A DNA stretch of 64,000 bases from Mycobacterium florentinum (GCF_010730355.1 NZ_AP022576.1:6014001-6078000); one strand, 5' to 3'; counted from the stretch's first letter, positions 25,333 through 34,785 are shown. Made by a program: numbers and translations. The notes: a model not told the origin generated them from the letters alone.

Positions 25333-26922
25333 TCAGTGTTGTCCGAGCGCGGTTTGGGCGGCAAGCCGGCCGGGCCAGCCGCTGACCCCGCCGCCGGGAT
25401 GCGAACCCGCTCCGGCGTGGAAGTAGTTGTGCACCGGTGAGCGGTAGCCGCCGAGGCCCGGTGCGGGGCGGTTCATGGCCAGCCGCAACGGGGTCATGTC
25501 CACGTGGAAGTAGGAGCCGTTCGGGGTAGCGAATTGGTCGCCGAAATCGGCGGGGCTGGTTTCGATCCGCCCGATTTCTGCGTCGAAGCCGTCCATGTGC
25601 TGGGTCACCGATTCCATGATCGCTTGCGACATTTGCGTTTTCGTCTTCTCCCACCCATCGCGGGGTTGGGCCGGGACATTAGCGGCCAGATAGACGACGT
25701 CCTGGCCCTCGGGCGCCAAACCGGCGTCGTTGGCCGAGAGGACGGCCATGTAGACCGGGGGCTGTTGCAGCGATTCACCGGCCCGGATCGCCTGCAGTTG
25801 GCGGATGTTCTCGTCGAACGTCCCGGTCATGAGGGCGGTCTTGCGGATGTCGAAGTCGTCGATCTTGCGTCGCTGCGCGGCGCCTTTCGGATAGGTGGCC
25901 CGCCCGGAAAGGGCGACATCGATTTTGAAGGTGGCCGAGTTGTTGCCGCTGGCCGGCAGGATCGCGACCTTGGCCTTGGTTGCCGAATCCAGCACACCGT
26001 CCGCAAGCAGCCCGCCGTAAGCCAGCTGCGGGGGCACCGCGGCGAGTACCCCACGGGTGGCGCGGATCTCGGTGCCGTCGCGGAGTACTACACCGGTGGC
26101 GCGGTTGTCGGTGACCGCCACGCGTTGCACCGGGGTGCTGGTGCGGATGTGGGCGCCGCGTTGGGTCGCATACGCCGCCATCGCGGCCATCACCGCGCCC
26201 ATGCCGCCGAGGGGACGAATGACGCCGGGTTTGCGGTGCACCGCGGCAAGGCCGACGCAGTAGAAGCCGCCGCCGTCGTGATCGATCGGCCCGATCATGC
26301 TGCCCCAATACGTGGCAAGCGATCTCATCTGGTCGCTCTCGAAAGTATCGGCCATCAGGTCGACCAGGTTGTGCGACATGATCCGGCCGAGCTGGCGGCG
26401 AATCGCCCGATTCGGCGCGAGTTTGAGCATCAGCTTGCCCAACCCCGCTTTCGGCAGTTGCGCGGGATGATGCGGCATGACCGTGGTGAGTGCCTCGAAA
26501 ATCCAGGAGAGTGCGGGCTGTAGCTCCGCGTAGGTACGGGCATCTTTGGCCGAGAACCGCCGCACCTCGGCCAGGGTGCGATCCAGATCGTGAAACAGCA
26601 ACAGCGTGGCGCCGTCCGCGCCGATCCAGCCGTACGGCGCCTGTACCGGTGTACTGCGGTAGCCATACCGGTTCAGGCTGAGATCGGCGATGAACGTCGT
26701 GCACGACATGAACATGTCGTCCATCGCGCCCAGGCTGAGGATGTGGTCGGGAGCCTCGGCCAGAAACGGTCCGCTGTTGGCCAGGCCGCCCAAGTGCGGG
26801 CGCTGCTCGAGGACCAGCACGGTGGCCCCGGAACCGGCCAATGTGCAAGCCGCGCTGAGCCCGTTGTGACCGCCGCCGACCACAACGTAGTCGTAGCTGT
26901 CTTGGAGTTCGGGTGTCGTCAT
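25333..26922 (-). CDS. CrtI/phytoene dehydrogenase-like FAD oxidoreductase 2
   Basis: A 529-residue flavoprotein with GGGHNG at 16-21, VLEQRPHLGG, and C-terminal GAGSHPGGGVSGWPGRLAAQ. It is paralogous to 7026-8624 along its length (both COG1233-like). GGAG lies 8 bp before ATG 26922, so the upstream ATG at 26934 is less likely. It is divergent from a TetR gene at 27161, with a GACAG-AG-CTGTC palindrome between them. Role: oxidation, desaturation or isomerisation of an apolar substrate, inferred from family only. Confidence 0.86.
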   Translation of the reverse strand: MTTPELQDSYDYVVVGGGHNGLSAACTLAGSGATVLVLEQRPHLGGLANSGPFLAEAPDHILSLGAMDDMFMSCTTFIADLSLNRYGYRSTPVQAPYGWIGADGATLLLFHDLDRTLAEVRRFSAKDARTYAELQPALSWIFEALTTVMPHHPAQLPKAGLGKLMLKLAPNRAIRRQLGRIMSHNLVDLMADTFESDQMRSLATYWGSMIGPIDHDGGGFYCVGLAAVHRKPGVIRPLGGMGAVMAAMAAYATQRGAHIRTSTPVQRVAVTDNRATGVVLRDGTEIRATRGVLAAVPPQLAYGGLLADGVLDSATKAKVAILPASGNNSATFKIDVALSGRATYPKGAAQRRKIDDFDIRKTALMTGTFDENIRQLQAIRAGESLQQPPVYMAVLSANDAGLAPEGQDVVYLAANVPAQPRDGWEKTKTQMSQAIMESVTQHMDGFDAEIGRIETSPADFGDQFATPNGSYFHVDMTPLRLAMNRPAPGLGGYRSPVHNYFHAGAGSHPGGGVSGWPGRLAAQTALGQH

Positions 26923-27022
26923 CGTGTACTCCATCGGTGCGCGCTGATCAGTGGATTGGGATGCCGTGGAAACCGCTGTGCTGCTCCGGCTACGGCCACC
27001 GGACCACTAACCACTGAATTAA

Positions 27023-27040
27023 TTGACAGAGCTGTCTCAA
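27023..27040. promoter_or_regulatory. Candidate TetR operator (core GACAG-AG-CTGTC)
   Basis: A 12-bp inverted repeat at 27025-27036, flanked by TTGA and TCAA. It lies between the divergent CrtI-like gene (start 26922) and the TetR gene (start 27161), a typical site for local TetR control. Confidence 0.5.
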
Positions 27041-27160
27041 AATAGACACACCGTCGCGGGCCTGTCAATGATCGGTCGGGTGTGATTCCCCGCGATCGCA
27101 CTGGTCATAGAATCGCCGAATATCGATCGGCAGGAGCCGCGACGCCAGACAGGACATTCG

Positions 27161-27727
27161 ATGGATGCCACCACCGCCGGGATCGTCAGCGCCGCACGGG
27201 CGGTGTTCACCCGTTACGGGGTGGCACGCACCCGGATGGCCGACATCGCCAAGGAAGCTCAGCTGGCGCGCCAGACCCTGTACGACTTTGTCAGCGGCCG
27301 CGACGAACTCATCGGGCTCTCGCTGGTCGCCTGTTGCGGCGAGTTGCAGCAGCGCCTGGATGCGGCCCTGGTCGACGGGCCGTCCGACCTACGTGAACGT
27401 TTCGTCGAAGTCCTTGCCCGCGCCGTCGAAATCGCCAGCAGTGATGAGGAATTCGGGGCGCTCGCGGACGCGCTGCCGACCGAGACCGTCGATCGCATCA
27501 TTGGTGGCGCCACCGCTGTCCAGGCGCTGCTCGCCAAGAGCCTGCGACCGGTGCTCGAACAGGCCGCCGCTGCCGGACAACTGCGTCACGGTGTCGTGGT
27601 CGACGAGGCCAGCCAATGGTTGCTCGGGGTGATCAGCTTCGCCCTGCTGCGGGAAAACCACGACGCCGCGGCCCTTCGCAAGGAGTTTCGGACCTACGCG
27701 GTGCCGTCCGTCTTCGCCGACAGCTAG
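27161..27727 (+). CDS. TetR family transcriptional regulator
   Basis: The product has 188 residues. The HTH is IVSAARAVFTRYGVARTRM, then DIAKEAQLARQTLYDFVSGR. It is similar along its length to the TetR at 13857 (both near an AveC-like gene). It is divergent from the CrtI-like flavoenzyme and 93 bp upstream of AveC-like 3, so it could control both sides. Confidence 0.86.
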   Translation: MDATTAGIVSAARAVFTRYGVARTRMADIAKEAQLARQTLYDFVSGRDELIGLSLVACCGELQQRLDAALVDGPSDLRERFVEVLARAVEIASSDEEFGALADALPTETVDRIIGGATAVQALLAKSLRPVLEQAAAAGQLRHGVVVDEASQWLLGVISFALLRENHDAAALRKEFRTYAVPSVFADS

Positions 27728-27820
27728 GCGACACGGCGACATGTCTTGTCATGGTGTCGCCTCGCGTTGTACGGTGAGCGCTACATCGTGTTTCCGCGTG
27801 GGCTTCGAATGGGAGGCATC

Positions 27821-28894
27821 ATGTCCACCGTCGCAGCGGATCACCGCAAACCCCTTGCCGTGGCGGCACCGCCGCGACAGGTACCGGTTCCGGTCATCTT
27901 GGCCGTCGTCGGCGTCCTGATCGCCGGGTACGCGCTCTGGACCTGGGGCTCCTGGCTGGCCTCGGGCCCGACCCAGATCACCGCGACCCGCGACCCCGGT
28001 GCGCCGTCGTGGTGGGTGGCACGCAGTTACGAGACGATCATGGCTGCCGCCGTGGTGGTGATCAGCGTTTACGTTGTGCGGCAATGCGTTCAGCAGCGGC
28101 GAGTGGTTTTCGACGCGGTCTTCATCGTCGCCGGATTCTTCATGCTGTTCTGGGACCCGATGGTCAACTGGATGCAGCCGAACTTCATGTACAGCTCGCA
28201 ATGGCTCAACCTCAACACCTGGGTGGCCCAGGCCCCGGGCGTGGTCAACCCGACCGCCGGGCTGATGCCGCAGCCCGTGTTCATCATGTTCATCTACCCG
28301 TTCGGCCTGTTGGGCTTCTCGATCATCCTCAACCACGGCATGGGGGCGGTGCAGCGACGGTTTCCGCAGATCAGCACCTTGGCGCTGCTGGCATGCGCCT
28401 ACGTCTACGGACTGTTACTCGGCTTCTGCCTGGAGGCGCCCATTTTCCTGTGCAATTTGTGGGGTTTGCCGGGTGCGCCCGCGTCGTTCTCGCTGTTCTC
28501 CAACGGTCAGCGCTACGCGTGGGCCGAATACCTCACCACCGGAATAGTTTTCACGACCCTCGGCGCCGTGCGGTACTTCCGCAACGATAAGGGCCAAACC
28601 ATCACCGAACGCGGCCTGGAATCGCTGCGGCCGCCGGCGCGCACCGCCGTCAGCGTCTTCGCCACCGTCGCGGTGTTCGCGATGTCGATGTGGGCCCTGC
28701 TGCTGGTCCAGATCCCGGCCGGGCTGCACGCCTCGCCCTATCCGACCGACTACCCGGCCCACCTCATCAACGGCCTGTGCAACATCCCGGGCAATCCACA
28801 CTCGACGGCGCCCACCGTCTACGGTCCATGCCCTGGCTCTCCGGGATTCCGGATGCCGGTCGACAACACCTTCATCCCCAACACCGGTCGCTGA
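27821..28894 (+). CDS. AveC-like spirocyclase family membrane protein 3
   Basis: This 357-residue polytopic protein has LFWDPMVNWMQPNFMYSSQ, then LNLNTWVAQAPG. Next comes a helix with LGFCLEAPIFLCNLWGLPG, where a Glu is kept but the G-Y-Y motif is not. It has the cytosolic loop FRNDKGQTITERGLESL and a C-terminal tail with two Cys (GLCNIPG...YGPCPGSPG). Closest to copy 5 (38051-39112), which shares the tail GPCPG(S/T)PGF. ATG 27821 follows GGGAGG; the longer frame from 27746 is not supported. Confidence 0.77.
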   Translation: MSTVAADHRKPLAVAAPPRQVPVPVILAVVGVLIAGYALWTWGSWLASGPTQITATRDPGAPSWWVARSYETIMAAAVVVISVYVVRQCVQQRRVVFDAVFIVAGFFMLFWDPMVNWMQPNFMYSSQWLNLNTWVAQAPGVVNPTAGLMPQPVFIMFIYPFGLLGFSIILNHGMGAVQRRFPQISTLALLACAYVYGLLLGFCLEAPIFLCNLWGLPGAPASFSLFSNGQRYAWAEYLTTGIVFTTLGAVRYFRNDKGQTITERGLESLRPPARTAVSVFATVAVFAMSMWALLLVQIPAGLHASPYPTDYPAHLINGLCNIPGNPHSTAPTVYGPCPGSPGFRMPVDNTFIPNTGR

Positions 28895-29109
28895 TCCCCG
28901 CGGGATGCCGGCGCTCGCCGGTGCCCTCGGCTGAGAATCAAAGCGGCTCGGGGAGAAGCAAATCCGCGACAATCGAATGCCGCCCGGGCGCCGCGCGCTG
29001 ACGATTGGCCGAACCGGATACGCGGCGGTTCGCCGGATCGGCAGCCGGGTCAGGCTACCCTTTGAGCAGCCACGCAGGCGGCGTGGGCGGGTGAGAGGGG
29101 TGAGCGACG

Positions 29110-29781
29110 TTGACGACCGAATCCACTGCCATGCGCAGGGGCGCGCGTCGCGCACCTGACACGGTCAGGGAACTCATCCTCAAGGCCGCGCATCGTCTGT
29201 TCTCCGCGCACGGCTACCACGGCACCCTCACCCGGCACATCGCCGAGGAGGCCGGTGTCGGAGAATCGGTCATCTTCCGCAACTTCGGGTCAAAGGCCGA
29301 GCTGTTCGAGACGACGATCCTGGCCCCGTTCTCCGAGTTCGTCGACAACTGGGCCACGACGTGGGATGCCAAAACGACCGCAGCCGCCGATCCGATGCAG
29401 GTGGCCGAGGCCTTCGTCAAAGGGTTCTACACCCTGGTCGACGAGCACCGTGAACTGCTATCAACGCTGGTCGCCGCTCGTATCACCGGCAGCGACCCGG
29501 GGCTTGCCGAAGTTGCTACCCGGGTCAGCGAGAGACTGGCCAACAACCTGAGCACGCCACGACGAGTGCTGCTGGAACACAGCGAAGCTCGGCATTTCCG
29601 TAACCTCGACGCCCCGGTGAGTGTTGCCGTGTCGGTGGGATCGGTTCTGGCCCTGGTGCTACTCGACGACTGGGTGTTTGCGCCCGACCAGCGCCGCCCG
29701 GGCAAGGTGCGTCAGATCAACGAAGTCACCCGGATGCTGCTCTACGGTGTCACCGGATCCGAGCCGCCGGCTCACGGTTGA
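29110..29781 (+). CDS. TetR family transcriptional regulator
   Basis: The protein has 223 residues. The HTH is ELILKAAHRLFSAHGYHGT, then HIAEEAGVGESVIFRNFGSK. The likely start is TTG 29110 with GAGAGGGG upstream; ATG 29131 is the alternative. It is convergent with the TetR at 29792. Its target is not obvious: no divergent partner, and the 215-bp gap 28895-29109 shows no clear palindrome. Confidence 0.83.
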   Translation: MTTESTAMRRGARRAPDTVRELILKAAHRLFSAHGYHGTLTRHIAEEAGVGESVIFRNFGSKAELFETTILAPFSEFVDNWATTWDAKTTAAADPMQVAEAFVKGFYTLVDEHRELLSTLVAARITGSDPGLAEVATRVSERLANNLSTPRRVLLEHSEARHFRNLDAPVSVAVSVGSVLALVLLDDWVFAPDQRRPGKVRQINEVTRMLLYGVTGSEPPAHG

Positions 29782-29791
29782 GATAAGCGAC

Positions 29792-30496
29792 CTATTTCGC
29801 TGATTTCCGCTTCGTCGGGGGGAGCGGTTTAGGACTGGGCGCCTTCGGTCGCCGGGTTGCCGCGCCGCGGCCGCTGAGATACACCACCCGCCAGACGATC
29901 TCGACGAGCGCATCGAGCTGACGCTCGACCTCCTCGTCGTCGGCGGCACCGACCAGTTGATAGAGCCCTCGCTCGATCATCCAGATGAGCCACTGCGCGG
30001 TGCGTGCGGCGTCCAGATCGGCATCGGCCACTTCGGCCTGCTGCGCCTCACCGATGTAGTTTCCCAGTGCGCTCACCACCTGGCCGATCAGATGCTGCTG
30101 TTGTTCGGATGCCCGCGGGTCGTAAGCCGCGGTCTCGGCGATGGTTCCCAGAATGGTGCGGTGCTTGCGGTAGGTGTCGATCGGCACCCGCATGGCCTTG
30201 TGCAGATCCTCGCGGGTTGCGTCGACGGGCAACTCCCACCACGAGGCGCCATCGGCGAGTAGGTCGCCGATGACGTCTTGGGCCATCGCGACGAGGAGAT
30301 CGCCCTTGTCGTCGAAGTAGACGTAGAAGGTGGACCGCGAAATCCCGCCGGCGGTGATGATCGCCTCGACGCTCAAGTCGGCGTACTTGGCCCCGTCCGC
30401 CACTAATTCTTCGACGACGCCGACCAAATGGCGGCTGAGCATACTGCGGCGCTGAGGCCGAGACAGCTGCAACGGTCGGGGAGGAGATGCGTCCAC
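29792..30496 (-). CDS. TetR family transcriptional regulator
   Basis: The product has 234 residues from GTG 30496. The HTH is LVGVVEELVADGAKYAD, then SVEAIITAGGISRSTFYVYF. A basic tail rich in Arg, Lys and Pro (RRPKAPSPKPLPPTKRK) extends beyond the usual TetR end and may add non-specific DNA contact. It is divergent from the flavoenzyme/EPD operon at 30575, with nested palindromes in the 78-bp gap, and is very probably its regulator. Confidence 0.86.
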   Translation of the reverse strand: MDASPPRPLQLSRPQRRSMLSRHLVGVVEELVADGAKYADLSVEAIITAGGISRSTFYVYFDDKGDLLVAMAQDVIGDLLADGASWWELPVDATREDLHKAMRVPIDTYRKHRTILGTIAETAAYDPRASEQQQHLIGQVVSALGNYIGEAQQAEVADADLDAARTAQWLIWMIERGLYQLVGAADDEEVERQLDALVEIVWRVVYLSGRGAATRRPKAPSPKPLPPTKRKSAK

Positions 30497-30508
30497 GCTC
30501 GAAGTATA

Positions 30509-30570
30509 TGCACTGTCCAGCAGATCATACAGAGTGTCTGTCTACCAAACTACGTGTTTGATACAGTGCA
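30509..30570. promoter_or_regulatory. Nested inverted repeats in a divergent TetR/flavoenzyme promoter
   Basis: The inner palindrome is ACAGA-GTG-TCTGT (30529-30541). The outer repeat is TGCACTGT (30509-30516) with ACAGTGCA (30563-30570). Both lie in the gap between the GTG of the TetR gene and the ATG of the flavoenzyme gene, so binding would cover both promoters. Confidence 0.5.
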
Positions 30571-30574
30571 CAAC

Positions 30575-31930
30575 ATGTCTGACCTGTCGAAGGTGTACGT
30601 CGTTGGTGCGGGCCCGTCCGGGCTCGCTGCGGCCTGGCGGCTGCAAGAGGCCGGCTACGAGGTCGTGGTGCTGGAATTCCGGGATCGCGTTGGTGGACAG
30701 CTGCTTTCGATCAAGCGCGACGGCTATCTGATGGAGGCCGGGACGACGATCTTGCCTGCCGCTTACGACAGCGTGATGCGGCTGGTCGAGGACATCGGAA
30801 TGACGGACGAACTGATACCGGCGAACTCACTGATGGGTTTCATGCGGGGCGATCAGATGCATTACCTGCGGGCGAATCGACTCGTGCTGGATGCTGCCCG
30901 CACCAAGCTGTTGTCGCTGCGCTCGAAGTTGAAGGTTGCCCGCCTGGCGCTGGATTCATTCAAGCTGCGCAACCTACTCAGCTACGAAGACTTGTCCATT
31001 GCCGGCGCGTACGACACCGAGACACCCGAGCAGTACTGCCGGCGACGCGGTCTTGACGGCGAGCTGTACGACTACCTGATCGAGCCCACCGTGCGCGGCG
31101 GAGCCGGTGTTCCGGCCAGCGTGATCTCGGTTGTGGAGTTCTTCTTTCTGTGGCAGAAGGTGCTGGGTACCAAGCTGTATGCCTTCCGCGACGGGTATTC
31201 CTCGTTCCCCGAACGGCTGGCCGCGGGCATTCCCGACGTACGCCTGCGCACCGATGTGGTCGAAGTCGTCGAAGACGCGCGCGGCGTGACGATCACCTGT
31301 GTCGGACCCGACGGCAAGCAATACACCGAGCGCGGTGCCGGCGCGATCGTCAGCTCCATGGGTAATCGGGTCCCCGACATCGTGCCGCAGCTGGATCCCG
31401 ACCGCGCGAAGTTCTTGCGGGAGCTGAACTACACCTCGACCATGTCGATCAACCTGGCGCTCAACCGAGTTCCGGACTGTCCGGCATCCTTTGTCGTGGT
31501 TCCGCGGCCGGTGTCCGAAGGGCTGTTCGCGGTGATCCTGGAACACAACAAGGCGCCCGGGCGCGCACCCGCGGGCAAGGGCCTGGTCTCCCTGTTCATG
31601 ATGAACCAGTGGGCCGTCGACCACATGGATTCCACCGACGACGAGATCTTGGCCGATGTCTTGCCCGACGCGGAGAAGGCAATTCCCGGATTGGGCAACG
31701 CAATCGAGTTCGCGCGCGTCAATCGGTGGTACCCGGTGCTGGTCTACAGCCACCCCGGGCTGTATCGCGAGTTGGGTCGTTTCCACGCCGCGCGAGATCT
31801 GAAAAGTCGTATCCACCTGGCCGGGTCGTACAATTCGTCAGGCAACGTCAACACGGCCACTACCGCCGGTGAGCGCGCCGCCCGCGAACTGCTACAGGCA
31901 CTTTCGCCGGCCGCCGCACTGACTGCGTGA
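30575..31930 (+). CDS. FAD-dependent amine oxidase/protoporphyrinogen oxidase-like protein 2
   Basis: The protein has 451 residues, with GAGPSG at 11-16 and VVLEFRDRVGG. The C-terminal FAD motif is LAGSYNSSGN followed by AGERAARELL. It is paralogous to 14474-15868. The GTGA overlap at 31927-31930 couples it to the first of two EPD membrane genes. As at the other locus, flavoenzyme plus EPD protein form a unit; a membrane-linked oxidation followed by cyclisation or hydration is a plausible but untested reading. Confidence 0.84.
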   Translation: MSDLSKVYVVGAGPSGLAAAWRLQEAGYEVVVLEFRDRVGGQLLSIKRDGYLMEAGTTILPAAYDSVMRLVEDIGMTDELIPANSLMGFMRGDQMHYLRANRLVLDAARTKLLSLRSKLKVARLALDSFKLRNLLSYEDLSIAGAYDTETPEQYCRRRGLDGELYDYLIEPTVRGGAGVPASVISVVEFFFLWQKVLGTKLYAFRDGYSSFPERLAAGIPDVRLRTDVVEVVEDARGVTITCVGPDGKQYTERGAGAIVSSMGNRVPDIVPQLDPDRAKFLRELNYTSTMSINLALNRVPDCPASFVVVPRPVSEGLFAVILEHNKAPGRAPAGKGLVSLFMMNQWAVDHMDSTDDEILADVLPDAEKAIPGLGNAIEFARVNRWYPVLVYSHPGLYRELGRFHAARDLKSRIHLAGSYNSSGNVNTATTAGERAARELLQALSPAAALTA

Positions 31931-32751
31931 TCGCCGTGGCCCAGTTCAACATCCCGACACCGCCGGACATGGTCTTCCCGCGGACACCTCAGACGGTCGC
32001 CGAAATCGTGCTCTGGTTGGTGGTGGTCGCGTTCGTGGCATTCGCGGTGCACCAATGGCGCCGGACTGGATCGCCGCTGGGACTGGTGATGCTGGCCGGT
32101 GGCGGGATCGCGTTGTTGAACGAACCGCTCGACGACATCTTGGGACTGGTGCATCACCCCAGGCCGGGTCAAGATGTGGTCTTCGAGACCATGGGCCCGA
32201 TACCGCATTGGGGTCTGCCCACCTACATCATCTTCTTCGGCGGCATCGCGTATGTGCTGCTGTTAGAGCTGCGCAGGCTGACCTTCACCCCGCGGGCATT
32301 CTGGACCGGCATCGCGATCACCTTCGTCGCTGATCTGCTGATCGAGTTGCCGTTGTTGTACTTTCACCTCTACACGTACTTTGGCTACGGTCAGGTGCCG
32401 ATGAGCATCGGCGGATTCCCGTTGTACTGGCTGTTCATCAATACCACCGGTCCAATCCTGTGCGCGGCCATCCTGTTTGCCGCGCCGGGCTATTTCACCG
32501 GCTGGCGAACTGTTCTGGTGCTCTTCCTACCCGTGGTTACCGACGCCGGCTGCAGCGCAGCGGTGGGTTTGCCCGTGTACAACGCGCTGCACACGCCGGG
32601 CGCTCCAGCGTGGATAACGTGGGTAGGCGCATTCGCCTCCTGTGCAATCGGTTTGGTCATACTCGATGCGTCGGCACGCTGGATCTATGCCCACACCTTG
32701 AAGATGCAACAAGGCGTGGAATCGGCACCGGCACTGCAGGAGCAGGGATGA
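31927..32751 (+). CDS. EPD-type membrane protein 2
   Basis: This 274-residue protein has about seven spans. It carries LNEPLDDILGL at 64-74, FVADLLIELPLL, YTYFGYG, IGGFPLYWLFIN and VVTDAG. Those acidic and aromatic residues line up with EPD1 and EPD3. GTG 31927 overlaps the flavoenzyme stop; GTG 31936 is an alternative. Its own stop overlaps the start of EPD3 (ATGA), so two diverged copies are made in tandem and may form a heterodimer, as heterodimeric lycopene cyclase subunits do. Confidence 0.68.
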   Translation: MIAVAQFNIPTPPDMVFPRTPQTVAEIVLWLVVVAFVAFAVHQWRRTGSPLGLVMLAGGGIALLNEPLDDILGLVHHPRPGQDVVFETMGPIPHWGLPTYIIFFGGIAYVLLLELRRLTFTPRAFWTGIAITFVADLLIELPLLYFHLYTYFGYGQVPMSIGGFPLYWLFINTTGPILCAAILFAAPGYFTGWRTVLVLFLPVVTDAGCSAAVGLPVYNALHTPGAPAWITWVGAFASCAIGLVILDASARWIYAHTLKMQQGVESAPALQEQG

Positions 32752-33554
32752 CCTGGGTCCGTGGGCATTTCGATTTGCCGGCGACTCCCGATGGCACGGC
32801 GATGCCACAATCCGCTCAGCTCGTCGCGACCGTGGCCATGGCGGTGCTGGTGGCGGGTTTCGCCGTGTACGCGGTGCGCGAGATTGCCCGATCGCGATCG
32901 GGCACGCTGGCGTTGTTGCTAGTCGGGGGAGCGATATCGTATTTCAACGAACCGATCGACGATGTGCTGGGACTGGTGTGGCATCCGGTCGTCGGTCAGT
33001 GGACCGCACTCGACACATTCGCACGTGTTCCGTTGTGGGGCTTGGGTATTTACATCGTTTTCTTCGGCGCGATGCCGTACGTCATATTGCAGAGTCTGCG
33101 GCGTGGCGTGAGCCGTCGCCAGCTGTGGGGTTGGGTGGGTGTGCTGGCGGTGGTCGACGTTGCCGTCGAACTGCCCGTTTTGGCGAGTGGCATTTACAGC
33201 TACTACGGTGACGCGCCGATGCAGATCGGCGGCTTCCCGGTGTATTGGATCGTGATCAACGCGGTGGGTCCATTGGCCCTGGCCGCCCTGCTGATGGCCG
33301 CCGGAAACACCTTCACCGGCTGGCGGGCGCTGTATTTACTGTTCCTGCCGATGATGTCGGATGCGGCCGGCAGTGTCGCGGTCGGGTGGCCGATCTTCAG
33401 CGCTCTCAACGCCCACGCTTGCGCGCCGGTGCGATGGCTGGCGGCGGTGCTGACCATCGCGGTCGGCCTGGGGACGCTCGACCTGCTGATCAATTACGCG
33501 GCGCGGATGTCGTCGGCACTGGTGCGTGATAGCGCTGTCGACGCCCTGCCCTAA
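32748..33554 (+). CDS. EPD-type membrane protein 3
   Basis: A 268-residue tandem paralogue of EPD2 with FNEPIDDVLGL at 66-76, VVDVAVELPVLASGIYSYYG, IGGFPVYWIVIN and MMSDAAGS. The order and spacing of Glu, two Asp, the second D..E pair and the Y-Y motif are retained. Start ATG 32748 lies within the EPD2 stop overlap. The stop overlaps the convergent AveC-like 4 stop by 4 bp. Confidence 0.7.
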   Translation: MTWVRGHFDLPATPDGTAMPQSAQLVATVAMAVLVAGFAVYAVREIARSRSGTLALLLVGGAISYFNEPIDDVLGLVWHPVVGQWTALDTFARVPLWGLGIYIVFFGAMPYVILQSLRRGVSRRQLWGWVGVLAVVDVAVELPVLASGIYSYYGDAPMQIGGFPVYWIVINAVGPLALAALLMAAGNTFTGWRALYLLFLPMMSDAAGSVAVGWPIFSALNAHACAPVRWLAAVLTIAVGLGTLDLLINYAARMSSALVRDSAVDALP

Positions 33555-34741
33555 GGATTCGACCTGAATGGGTACTGCGCCGGCAAGTTGGTGTGGGGCG
33601 GTACGACCGCCTTCCCATCGGGTGTGATGTAGGCAGAACCCTTGCCGGAGTGGGTGTTGTCGTTGCGGCTCAACGGAACACCGGGGCCCGGGCATGCGCG
33701 ATCGGTGCCCTGGCCACACAATCCATCGGTGAAGTAGGAGCGGTCGAGCAGGTCGCGCTGCCATTCCTTCGAATGGATTCCGATCCAGTAGTTTGGCACG
33801 TTGTAGGTCATGAACAATGCCACGTGCACACCGGCGAACACGGCCAGTGCGCGAACGACCGTCTGCGCCCGGTCGGACATCCGAAGGCGCTCGGCACCGC
33901 GTTCGACGAGGGTCTGGCCTCTGTCGTTGCGGAAGTAGCGCAGGCAAGCGACGGCAGTGAATGTTGCCGAGACGGTGACGACTTCGTTCAACGGGAAGGC
34001 ATGGTAGGTCCCGCTGAAGATCGCAGGGCCGCGCCCACCCGGGTATTCCCAGATACCGAGCGGCATGAAGATGACACCCTCGAGGATGATGTCGAAGCCG
34101 ACCATCGCGACAAAGCACACGCCAATCAGGCCGACCGTGCCGATCTGTGGCCATTTGGCCTTGGCCCGCCGCATGGCCCAGCATCCGAGGAACATCGTGA
34201 TGACGAAAACGTAGACGTATAGACCGGGCATGATCAGGATCGGTTCGACCAGCATCGCGCCCGGTTTACCGTTGGATAGCCAACCCGGAACGCTGTGCAC
34301 CCATGCGCCGTAATTGATCGCCCACGAGTTGTAGGTGAACCAGTGCCCCCCGTAGGCCGACAAGGGGTCTTGGAACCACAGCGTCGAAAACGCCAGCACC
34401 AGCATGCCGTCCAGAGTCAACCGGTGCTGCCGGATCAGCGGACGCACCACGAACCAACCGATGAGGCTGAGGCCGGCAGGAATTGACGCGGCCTGGAAAA
34501 AGACCATCGCCACCTTCATGTATGTCGGTGGGTCCGTCGGACCGGTCGGGACTCGCTGGAAGAACGGACCAGTTGCCCAGTCGATCAGGACGTACGCGAT
34601 GAAGGCCAGGATCGCCGCGCCCAGGGCGGCCCACCATTTCACCGGAACCAACCGGCGTGCTTCCGGCACCGCCGGGTTCAACTGAACGTCGGCATCGGCC
34701 GTTCGCAGTTTTCTGGTAGCGGTGGGAGGTGTCGTTACCAT
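33551..34741 (-). CDS. AveC-like spirocyclase family membrane protein 4
   Basis: This is the longest AveC-like copy, 396 residues. It shows WFQDPLSAYGG, then YNSWAINYGAW; FDIILEGVIFMPLGIWEYPGG with the acidic D..E pair; the FPLNEV stretch; the cytosolic FRNDRGQTLVERGAERL loop; and a tail with three Cys (GLCGQGTDRACPGPGVPLSR). Closest to copy 2. ATG 34741. It lies 44 bp downstream of the carotenoid oxygenase on the same strand, so the two are likely co-transcribed. Confidence 0.77.
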   Translation of the reverse strand: MVTTPPTATRKLRTADADVQLNPAVPEARRLVPVKWWAALGAAILAFIAYVLIDWATGPFFQRVPTGPTDPPTYMKVAMVFFQAASIPAGLSLIGWFVVRPLIRQHRLTLDGMLVLAFSTLWFQDPLSAYGGHWFTYNSWAINYGAWVHSVPGWLSNGKPGAMLVEPILIMPGLYVYVFVITMFLGCWAMRRAKAKWPQIGTVGLIGVCFVAMVGFDIILEGVIFMPLGIWEYPGGRGPAIFSGTYHAFPLNEVVTVSATFTAVACLRYFRNDRGQTLVERGAERLRMSDRAQTVVRALAVFAGVHVALFMTYNVPNYWIGIHSKEWQRDLLDRSYFTDGLCGQGTDRACPGPGVPLSRNDNTHSGKGSAYITPDGKAVVPPHTNLPAQYPFRSNP

Positions 34742-34785
34742 GAGCCTAATACTGAAACTCGGCGTATCAAATTGTCAACGATCGC

